Assembly: GCA_963281255.1 (NCBI GenBank)
Contig: OY725491.1
Coordinates: 1-64,000, forward strand
Direction of reading: 5' to 3'
DNA from: Aphrocallistes beatrix
Taxonomy: Eukaryota > Porifera > Hexactinellida > Sceptrulophora > Aphrocallistidae
DNA: 64,000 nucleotides
The first letter of the stretch is position 1, and each line of letters opens with the position of its first letter. A model generated the notes under the pieces. That model saw only the letters and a list, made by a program, of their open reading frames with translations. It had not been told where the DNA came from and searched no databases. Shown piece after piece: positions 13,410 to 23,900 of this stretch. The position numbers and the translations under genes are program-made.

Positions 13410-14432
13410 CTAATCTTTTTTCTTCACTGTTTGCGAAAATTCGTATGCATCCTTACACATGTCCTCTAATCCCAGTTTCGCACTCCATCCCATCTTCTCC
13501 TTTGCTAGGCTTGCGTCTGCGTAGCAAGAGCCAACGTCGCCGTCTCTACGGCCGACCACCTTCCTCGGAACCTTCTTCCCCGAGACTTTCTCCACAGTTT
13601 CCAAAACCTCTAAGACGGAATAGCCCCGGCCCGTTCCGAGATTGAACACATGAAGACCTGGATTCGAGTCGCAGTGCCGGAGAGCGGACAGGTGGCCCTC
13701 GGAGAGGTCCATGATGTGGACATAGTCGCGGACGCCCGTGCCATCCGGAGTCGGGTAATCATTCCCGAACACTCGGATTTCCGGCAGCCGTCCGTCCAGC
13801 ACCATCATGACGCCTGGGACCAGGTTCCCCGGCGGACCGGTGGGGTCCTCTCCGATCAGCCGCGAGGGGTGGGCGCCGACTGGGTTGAAGTAGCGCAGCA
13901 GGCAGATCCGCCAGAGCTCGGGCTCCGACCTGGAAAGGTCCGTCAGGATCTGCTCGCAGAAGAACTTCGTGCGGCCGTATGGGTTGGCGCAGTTCCCGAC
14001 CGGATGCCCCTCCGAGATCGGCAGCTGCTGCGGGTCTCCGTACACGGTGGCTGAGCTCGAGAAGATGAACTTGTGCACGCCCCTAGCCCGCATCGCTTGC
14101 AGGACGTTGAGCAGGGAAGCGAGGTTGTTCTGGTAGTAGTCCAGCGGAATCTTGATTGACTCCCCGACAGCCTTCAAAGCCGCGAAGTGCATCACTGCTG
14201 AGATGCGGTGCTTCGAGAAGATTTCATTCACGAAGTTTCGATCTGTGAGGTCCCCCTTCATGAAGAGAACCTCCCTTTTGGAGATCTGGCTGATAGCCGC
14301 TACGACCGAATCCTTCGAGTTCACGAGGCTGTCCACCACCAGAACCCTCTCTCCAGCCGACAGCAGCACCGCCGCCACGTGACTCCCGATGTATCCCGTG
14401 CCGCCCGTCACCAGGACACAACTCTCCTCCAT
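13410..14432 (-). CDS. GALE: UDP-glucose 4-epimerase
   Basis: Intronless 340-residue protein, the usual length. It interconverts UDP-galactose and UDP-glucose in the cytosolic Leloir pathway. It is an extended short-chain dehydrogenase: the NAD-binding Rossmann motif GGTGYIGSH has glycines 10, 13 and 16; the active-site stretch FIFSSSATVYG is near residues 123-132; the catalytic pair is Tyr152 and Lys156 in NPYGRTK. The motifs RYFNPVGAHPSRLIGEDP and RDYVHIMDLSEGH are typical of GALE. The ATG at 14430-14432 immediately precedes the first beta strand. The coding region is clearly GC-richer than its surroundings. The absence of introns is unusual compared with UBA1, tepsin and plexin nearby and may mean retroposition of an ancestral copy. 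Confidence 0.96.
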   Translation of the reverse strand: MEESCVLVTGGTGYIGSHVAAVLLSAGERVLVVDSLVNSKDSVVAAISQISKREVLFMKGDLTDRNFVNEIFSKHRISAVMHFAALKAVGESIKIPLDYYQNNLASLLNVLQAMRARGVHKFIFSSSATVYGDPQQLPISEGHPVGNCANPYGRTKFFCEQILTDLSRSEPELWRICLLRYFNPVGAHPSRLIGEDPTGPPGNLVPGVMMVLDGRLPEIRVFGNDYPTPDGTGVRDYVHIMDLSEGHLSALRHCDSNPGLHVFNLGTGRGYSVLEVLETVEKVSGKKVPRKVVGRRDGDVGSCYADASLAKEKMGWSAKLGLEDMCKDAYEFSQTVKKKD

Positions 14433-15076
14433 CCCAGCTCTCTACTCCGACGCTAGATTATCCAAGTCAGCGGGAACAAAATTGGCATTTTTCAAAGGTG
14501 TAAAATATCAATAATCCTGTCAGGTTTAATATAAACAGTACATGAAGGATGTTTCAAGTTTGGTATCAATCGGCCGCGCGCGAGACTTTTCAAAATCGTT
14601 TGGACGGTCAGACGTACGGAGTCAGAAACCTTCCATGCCAATATGACACGCCATCTATACACTGAGATTACCGTGCCCGACACATCTAATGGTTAGAGGC
14701 TATCACCAATAAAATCTAACGATGAGCCACCAAATTCCAGAGCGTAGTGGATAACTCAGACACCAAAAGTACTGGTCTATTTGTATAGCTTATAATACAC
14801 GTATGGTGGCTATTGCCACTAGAGAAAGTAAAATGGTGGTCTAGATAGCTGCACTACTAAAAATAACCAATGCGTTAAGACAAGCCGCTTCGCTTGGTGA
14901 AGGTGACAAATCTGCAGACTAATCAGATGCCAGGGATCTCTTCAACTGAGGTGTCGATATTTAGATGGATTATACAGAAAAGTGACAATATTTTCTAAGT
15001 TTAATAAGCCCAAATAAGTTCGAAATAAATATTTTAACCGACAAATAGCTACAAATAAGTTAGAAATATTTACAAT
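14433..15076. other. Intergenic region, GALE promoter side / tepsin 3' side
   Basis: About 640 bp lying 5' of GALE and 3' of tepsin. It contains a GC-rich patch around 14565-14580. No gene, TIR element or exact poly(A) signal was recognised. Confidence 0.4.
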
Positions 15077-17799
15077 CTAGCTTTTGCTGTCCTTTATGCT
15101 TCGAATGTGCTCAGAAATGAATCCAAAGGAATCAGTTCTCTCCTCAGATTTAAAACCGGACTGAGGGCTGATAGTGTGCGACTGCGGAGACAGTAAGGAC
15201 TGGTTCTGAGGGAGGGAGGGATTTTGGGGGATGAATTGATTCTGAAGGAGAGACTGATTCTGAGTAAAAGACTGATTCTGAAGGAGAGACTGATTCTGAG
15301 GAAAAGACTGGTTCTGAAGGAGAGACTGGTTCTGAAGGAGAGACTGGTTCTGAGGAAAAGACTGATTCTGAGGAATTGATGAAATTTGTGAGAGAAGTGA
15401 GTTCGGTAGGGACTGGTTGGTGCTGGTGGAAGGGGTGTGGGACGGGTCGAGAAGCGGGTCGAAGGAGAAATTGTCTTGTGCGGGTCCGAGTTCGATCATA
15501 TCGGAGCTAGTGGGGACGCTGGAGGGTTCAGGGAGATTTAGGCCCTCAAACCCCGCGATGAGAGGCTCTCCTTCTGACACTCTGCTACAAAAATAAACCA
15601 ATCACATAAAATAAAAATAAATCCTCATTTCCGTCATTCTTGCACTATTCCATTTCTCCAGCGAAGGTTTGTCTTGACAAGTCAAGTGTTTCAGAAAGGA
15701 TGGATCTATTTAGACAAATGAATATCTCCTCAGCTCTTCTGAGAGACCCACACTTCTCAGAGAGAAGCACAGAGTGGCTCACCTTTCTTGCGACGTGAGC
15801 ATTCCGTTGAAGAGAGACCCCTCTTCACCGCTCTGATCGGCGGGCGGATGCGAAGGAGCGGACTCGTCAGTCTGAGTGTCTATGAGGTCGGCCTTTGGCG
15901 AGGACACGGGGTCTGGATCTGGGTCTGGAGAGCTGGAGAGTCCGAGCAGAGAGAGGAACTCTCTGGCTTTGTTCCGCAGGGCGGGAGATTCTCCTGATTT
16001 TGCAATCGTTTGGAAGAGAGGAGAGTGCGGGGTGAGGAGGGGAGCGAGGAGTTCAGGAGAACTGTGGTACAGAGCTTCCAGCAGATATACGCATTTCTAC
16101 AGTCAAGCACAACTAACAAACTGCTGCGTCAAATGAACATTAGCAATAACTGCGTATTCCTAATGTCAGTTCTTCCATCCCTCAGGATTACTAGAACAAT
16201 GACCTCCTAACCTCGCTATACATTTGCTGGCCCGGAAGATCCTGTCAGATAGTATTAGGCACACAACTTGGATTGTTAACTGACCAGTTTGGATGCAGAG
16301 GACTGCGATTGGAGGTGTGAAATTGTGTGAGAGACCAGCAGTGAGCTGTCAAGGCTCCTTGACCTCCCAAGAAGTTCGTCCACTTCCTGTCTGGTGGGCT
16401 TTCCTCTGACACCTCCTGCCGACACAAACTCCACCACCAGCTGTCTTTCAAGGTTCCCCGAACCTCTCTCCTCAGCCAATCCGTTCTCCAGCTTCTCTCT
16501 GGCAACTGAGCCCTCGTAGCCACTCGTCCACTCTCCTCCTGCCACTCCTGCACACATCGCATGTTAGCACGCCAGTAATTAATAATTAGCCAATGAATCA
16601 ATCAATCTGAATAGAAATTATATTCGCATTCTAATAAATCTAATCTAATAATACTGCATTCAACCAATCATGTCCCATCAAATATAAGAGTGCAAATCTA
16701 ACCGCATTCCAGTGCATAGCTAGGAAACTCTTCTCATTACTGGAATAGCAAAATCTTACTTTATGTCTCCATATGCGTATATACCTAGTGATGTACTGGG
16801 GTACCTGGAATGTGAGGGTTGGCGCTGGGGAGCTGCTGGTGGAGAGGACCGGAGCGGAAGTCCGTCCTGGCTCCGGAGTAGAAAGTGTCGTTCTGAGCGT
16901 ACTCCGTCCCCGCAGCACTCCTCGGCCCGTAGCCGGCGTCCTCCCGCCCAGTGAACCGATTGGGATCCGGCGGAGGGACTCTGCTCAGGATCTCCGACAC
17001 CTTCCCCGACACCTGGTCGATCACTCCCGACCCGGAACCGAAAGCGGAACTGAAACCAGAACCTGCGGAGTTGGGGAGTCTATTCGCGAAGTGTGGATTC
17101 CCGAACCCCTGGTAGACCGGCCGTGAGGCGCCCAGGAAGGGAGGGGGCGAGGAGAGGGAGAGGGGGACGGGGTTAGGGCCACGGAAGTTCTCTTCGAAGA
17201 GGACTTCCAGGAGATCAGAGACCGCCTCGCGGAGCCGGGAGGATTCGAGCGGTGCTCGCTGGTCCAAGAAGTTCCCTACCGGCTTCAGCTTGTGCTCCTC
17301 CTTCTGCAGCAGCTGCTGGAATGCCGGGTCTCCCTTCAGCACCAGCTCCTACGACAAAATCTTAAACTCTCTCCTACCGATATATTTGTCAGGAATCGAG
17401 CTGAGATAAGCATTATTGAGTGGGACACATTCGAAGTTGGATAATTTTCCCTAATTTAATCTCAGTTTACAGAACCTGAAAGTATGAGAATCTAACTGAC
17501 AACGAGTTATCACGAGACGAGGCTTGCTCGTACTGGCATACCTGCATCAGTCTGACCGCCTTGATGCGGGAGAGCAGAGACTTGGAGCTGCTCTGCGCCA
17601 GCTCCAGCAGGTGCTGCATGATGAACACGCACTTGTGTTTGCTGGACTGGGACAGCGCGACCACCTTCTGGGAGATGTGAGGGGGCGTGGGGCTGGAGTC
17701 CGAATGTGTCGCAGCGGCGAGGAGTGGCTGGTCGGAGAGGTTGGACACTTTGTCCAGGAAGGAGTTGCCTGACTCCTGGAACATGCTAGCTCCTGTCAT
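15077..17799 (-). CDS. TEPSIN: Tepsin, AP-4 coat accessory protein (ENTH/VHS-like), 5 exons
   Basis: Exons, in transcript order: 17542-17799, 16805-17348, 16285-16547, 15783-16096, 15077-15584. All four introns are GT-AG and the phases join to 628 residues. The ENTH domain spans exons 1-2 (KCVFIMQHLLELAQSSSKSL, then LKGDPAFQQLL and DLLEVLF, matching human tepsin spacing). A second VHS-like helical domain spans exons 3-4 (LERQLVVEFVSAGG onward). Exon 4 carries SLFNGML (about 449-455), close to the LFxG[M/L] motif that binds the AP-4 beta4 ear, and the C-terminus has SFGFIS (about 612-617), resembling the epsilon-ear motif S[AV]F[SA]FLN. Between them is a Q/N/S-rich repeat of six-residue units (NQSxxQ). 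The start could also be Met6, which has better context. Tepsin acts on AP-4 vesicles at the trans-Golgi. Confidence 0.9.
15224..15385 (-). repeat. 18-bp coding minisatellite in the tepsin tail
   Basis: Imperfect 18-bp tandem units encode NQSLLQ and NQSFPQ repeats in the last tepsin exon, between the two putative AP-4-binding motifs. The region is low complexity and probably disordered; copy number is likely to vary between individuals. Confidence 0.85.
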
Positions 17800-17964
17800 G
17801 CAGGGTAAGTTCGTATCGTACGAGAAGCTACAGTATTAACCAATCGGAGGCCGTATCTTATCAAATCAAACAATAACTAGCGAGACCACCAATAGAAATG
17901 TCCTACCTAAAGAACACATATCAACACCTATTTATAGACTAAGAGTTAGGCACTGCTGCCGGTT

Positions 17965-20900
17965 CTATCTGAAGTCGTACTTGACGTAGGGAACCTCTGC
18001 GTCGTTCCCCTCCTTGTCCTCGCAGCACATCTCCAGCACCAGTGAGCTGTGGTAGGCAGGGATGGGCTTCTTGGTCACGTCCTCCACTGCTTTAGACACC
18101 CTGCACGGTTATGATGGATTATGCATGTGCAGTAGACCTCGTCAATAGAACAGATATTTATCCTCAACGGAGGAAAATACAAGCAAACCACTTCGGCTAA
18201 TATCGAACAAATTTCGATCGTCCCCTGGTGTTCGAATTAACGAGGTTCTACTGTATTTTCGAGCTAGTCGATCATCTCTAGCTTATGCCAGGACCGGTTT
18301 TTAGTGTGCTTCCTATAGTATTAGTATAGTAGCATAGCTACTATACTAATAGTATAGGATGCACAGTACTAAAATGAGGATGTTCCGGCCGGCCGGCCGT
18401 CCGAAATTCGTGTCCTGACCAGAGTTTAAGAGATATCGTCTTGAAATTTTTACAGGAGGTGCAAAGTGATATGGAGATGTGCACCTCGGTATTCACACCT
18501 CGCCGAGTTCACACCTCTTCGAGATAGGTGACAAAATGTGCTGGCCAATCAAATTCGATTATTTTATAGTGCAAATACATTGGAATAAAATAGTATTGAC
18601 TTATGCATACAATCAAAAGAACTATTTGTGATTGAAATTCATTGGTTTATGTGAACCAATCAATTATCAGCCTTTTATAATGCCATTCACACGATTCTAT
18701 TTCATATAAATGATTGAATACTGCTATTTTGAGTCTATAATTTGATCGTTAACAACAATTAAAGTGTGTTATATGCTACGATTAATCAATTCGATCATAA
18801 AATAACTTTTAACGACATGGACTGGAATTGATTATTTAAGTATAATAAAAGTTACTTAAGGTGACTTATGAGATTTGGAAGCACACTTCCATCCCGTCTG
18901 TGGGGGGTTTTTATATGTTAAAATCAGGAGACAATTTCGGTTGGCAAGAAGGGCTATAGCACTGCTAGAACTGACTTCATTGCTAGCATACAACTAACTT
19001 AGCGCACAGCTGTCTAATACTAAGTACATTAGTGCTGTGGTACAATGCACGTATGTTATAAAGCACTCACGGCATCTCCAATCTGGCTTTCTTCTTCTTG
19101 GCTTCAGTGAAGAAGGCGAAGACTAGCGCCACTCCTTGCGACAGCATCGTCACTTCCAACTCGTACTTCTCCTAGAACGAGAACTCTAAACTCACTGGAA
19201 CACTAGCGCGGAGAATTGGAACAAACTTGCCTTGAAGAAAGAGATCAGCTCTCCCAGCGTCATCTCGGCCCCGCCGGCCTTGCGTCCGTCTATCTCGAAT
19301 CTGTCCCAGAGCGTGAACTCATTCTCGTAGTACTACAACACAGCAGTCAAACCGGAACTAACACCCACAGTTCCAGGTGATGGCCTACCTTCTTCTTCTC
19401 GGCGAGGATGGGCTCAGAGAAAGCGAAGAAGGGAAGGGCGAGGTTGAAGAATGCGTTCTTGTAGTTCTCGTGGTTGATCTTGTCCTTGGCGCATCCCTGG
19501 TCCCGCGTCAGCTTGTACAGCTCCAGGCACACGAGCCCCACCACGGCGGTGGTGGTGGTGGCGATGGCGGGGATGATCTTCCCGGCGATGCCCTTGCTCT
19601 TGTGCTTGTCCGCCGTCTCGATCTGGTAGTTGGTGGCGCGCAGGTTGGAGCAGGAGGTGATGAAGTCCATGTGGTGGTTGCTGTCGTCATCCTACAGGAC
19701 ATGTTCAATGTCAGAGTGTTCCCATTCTTCATTGGAGATTGCCCGTGTTGGACCAGGGATGCCAGACTTATCCATGGTTGCTAACCTTCTCAAAGTCCAG
19801 AGCTCTGAGACGGAACGAGTCCGGGAGCTTCGTGCTCTGGAGTTCTTGGACCAAGGAGTCCATCTGATTGGAGCTCAGCCCTGCGCCACCCATCTCCTGC
19901 GCCTCCTGGTCTGTGGTGGCGATTTTCACACCTTCCCTCGGCTTGAAGGCGGGAATCGACACCTTAGTGGCCAAGGAGTGGATCTGCTGGCGCGTGACGC
20001 CTTCTGAGGAGATGCCGTGACTCTCCGCGTAGAGGAGAGACGCCGCTTCTACGAAGTCCAGATGCAGCTCCTATTGCATTCTCTGATAATACAACTCCAC
20101 CGAGAAATCTTACAATCAGACCCGCGAATCCCACAGCCAACGTCCCGATTTTTTCACTCTTCTATTGGGCTAGTTTTCGCCAGGGTCCCGTTTTACATGA
20201 AATTTCCCCATTAAGTCCCACTTTTTTTTGTTTCTGTGTAAAATACTTTTCTATTGCGTCTCGCCATGTCCCGCGAAGTTCAACGCTGCGTCCTTTTACC
20301 ATAGTTCAAGCTGGCAAGTGTGGAATCCGCACGGCCGGACTAACTCGTCTGAGCGGACAGAGTCGGACTGAGCGGACTTACGCTGGAGCCGTCGTAGAGG
20401 ACGGGCGCCGGGCAGCGCTTGCTTCCGGACCAGAAGGGAGCCCCCTCCGTGGTGGTGTGGTCGGGCGGGAAGTTGAAGAGCAGCTGTTTGATTTGAGAAG
20501 TGAACAGATCTTCGAACTGCAGCCGCGCCCACTCGACGCAGTCCGGGAAGGCAGCGGGCCTCTGACTCAGCACCTGCTTCAGCTCGGAGAGCAGCATCTG
20601 CGGCTCTTGGCCCGGCATCTTCTGCACCCGCTCCATGAACCCCGCGTCTCTACACACAAACTTATAATGCTACATCTCTATACACAAACTTATAATGCTA
20701 CATCTCCACACACAAACTTATAATGCTACATCTCCACACACAAACTTATAATGCTACATCTCTACACACAAACTTATAATGCTACATCTCTACACACAAA
20801 CTTATAATGCTAAATCTCTATACACAAACTTATAATACTACACCTCTACACACAAACTTATAATGCTACATCTCCACACACAAACTTATAATGCTAAATC

Positions 20901-23900
20901 TCTACACACCAACTTATAATGCTACATCTCTACACACAAACTTATAATGCTACATCTCTACACACAAACTTATAATGCTAAATCTCTATACACAAACTTA
21001 TAATGCTACACCTCTATACACAAACTTATAATGCTACATCTCTACACACAAACTTATAATGCTACACCTCTACACACAAACTTATAATGCTACATCTCCA
21101 CACACAAACTTATAATGCTACATCTCTACACACAAACTTATAATGCTACATCTCTACACACAAACTTATAATGCTACATCTCCACACACAAACTTATAAT
21201 GCTAAATCTCTATACACAAACTTATAATACTACACCTCTACACACAAACTTATAATGCTACATCTCCACACACAAACTTATAATGCTAAATCTCTACACA
21301 CCAACTTATAATGCTACATCTCTACACACAAACTTATAATGCTACATCTCCACACACAAACTTATAATGCTACATCTCTACACACAAACTTATAATGCTA
21401 CATCTCCACACACAAACTTATAATGCTACATCTCTACACACAAACTTATAATGCTACATCTCCACACACAAACTTATAATGCTACATCTCTACACACAAA
21501 CTTATAATGCTACATCTCTACACACAAACTTATAATGCTACATCTCTACACACAAACTTATAATGCTACATCTCCACACACAAACTTATAATGCTACATC
21601 TCTACACACAAACTTATAATGCTAAATCTCTATACACAAACTTATAATACTACACCTCTACACACAAACTTATAATGCTACATCTCCACACACAAACTTA
21701 TAATGCTAAATCTCTACACACCAACTTATAATGCTACATCTCTACACACAAACTTATAATGCTACATCTCTACACACAAACTTATAATGCTAAATCTCTA
21801 TACACAAACTTATAATGCTACATCTCCACACACAAACTTATAATGCTACATCTCTACACACAAACTTATAATGCTACATCTCTACACACAAACTTATAAT
21901 GCTACATCTCCACACACAAACTTATAATGCTAAATCTCTATACACAAACTTATAATACTACACCTCTACACACAAACTTATAATGCTACATCTCCACACA
22001 CAAACTTATAATGCTAAATCTCTACACACCAACTTATAATGCTACATCTCTACACACAAACTTATAATGCTACATCTCCACACACAAACTTATAATGCTA
22101 CATCTCTACACACAAACTTATAATGCTACATCTCCACACACAAACTTATAATGCTACATCTCTACACACAAACTTATAATGCTACATCTCCACACACAAA
22201 CTTATAATGCTACATCTCCACACACAAACTTATAATGCTAAATCTCTACACACCAACTTATAATGCTACATCTCTACACACAAACTTATAATGCTACATC
22301 TCTACACACAAACTTATAATGCTAAATCTCTATACACAAACTTATAATGCTACATCTCCACACACAAACTTATAATGCTACATCTCTACACACAAACTTA
22401 TAATGCTACATCTCTACACACAAACTTATAATGCTACATCTCTACACACAAACTTATAATGCTACATCTCCACACACAAACTTATAATGCTACATCTCTA
22501 CACACAAACTTATAATGCTACATCTCCACACACAAACTTATAATGCTACATCTCTACACACAAACTTATAATGCTACATCTCCACACACAAACTTATAAT
22601 GCTACATCTCTACACACAAACTTATAATGCTACATCTCCACACACAAACTTATAATGCTACATCTCTACACACAAACTTATAATGCTACATCTCCACACA
22701 CAAACTTATAATGCTACATCTCTACACACAAACTTATAATGCTACATCTCCACACACAAACTTATAATGCTACATCTCTACACACAAACTTATAATGCTA
22801 CATCTCTACACACAAACTTATAATGCTACATCTCCACACACAAACTTATAATGCTACATCTCTACACACAAACTTAGTGTTGATAGGGTCGACAGTTGAT
22901 ATGCACAATTAGTGGCATAGCGCACCCTCCCAAAGTGTCACGGCAGCTCATACCGAGCAATATTGGACAGAAAAGTGTGGTTGCCATGGCTACGCCACTG
23001 CACAACCGTACTTGTTAGACGAATAAAACCGCTGAGGTAGAAACTGACCCTTTGAACTGTTGGAAGAGGCGTCCGGGTTTGGAGAAGAATCCATCGAAGG
23101 AGTCCCTGGCCCACTGCAGGGTGTGCTGGATGGCGTTGGGGAAGTGCTTGAGGGTGCAGATGGCGATCTCCTTCTCCGGAGGGTCCGAGCTGGAGCCGTA
23201 GGAATCCGTCAAGAAGGGGAGCACCACCTGGACGTTCCCCTTGGTCCCTAGGGTCCCACTCTCCAGCAGCGGCAGGTGGTAGTACACGCACCTCCTGTCC
23301 ATGTACATCCCTACACAGTAGTAATTTATTTTGTATAGAAAAGGTGTGAAAATTTGTTTTCAATTTTTATGCAGAGGTGTGAAAATTTCGCTTAGATCTT
23401 AGAACTGAATCGTAGTCATATCATTTTACCTACATGCCAATTTTCATATCTCTACGACTTGCCAATTCTTCAATCAATTCGGACAAAAAAATCCTAGCGT
23501 TTTAATATATAAGATTTACATCCCTACACACACTCCATTACAACGCATTTTAACTTAGAAAGAGAATTCTTAGATGGAACTGAGGTGAGCCAAGCGATGG
23601 CAAAACTACCCTAGCAACCTGGTTGCAGGAAAGAATGCACTTACTGGCATCTACGTTGTCCAGAGCGTTGGCCACTCCGCTGAGGGTGGAGAAGAACTTG
23701 TCGTCGTAGACGGACTCAGTGTCCGGTCCGACTCTGTTCACGTGCGCCTCTATCTTCAGGAACGGATTCATCTTCTGAGCGGCGGCCGCAGCCACCGAAC
23801 TCTTGTTTTTCTAAGCAAGCAAAAGAGTAAACAAACAATAAACAACAAACAATAAACAAACAAACAAACAAACAAACAAACAAACAAACAAACAACAATA

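Noticed and set aside
14492-14683. Short minus-strand frame upstream of GALE (SVRLTVQTILKSLARGRLIP)
   Set aside because: Weak composition, no start context and no recognisable partner; it looks like chance or old repeat DNA.
20646-22876. CRISPR-like direct repeat array
   Set aside because: Units follow each other without spacers and the genome is eukaryotic.
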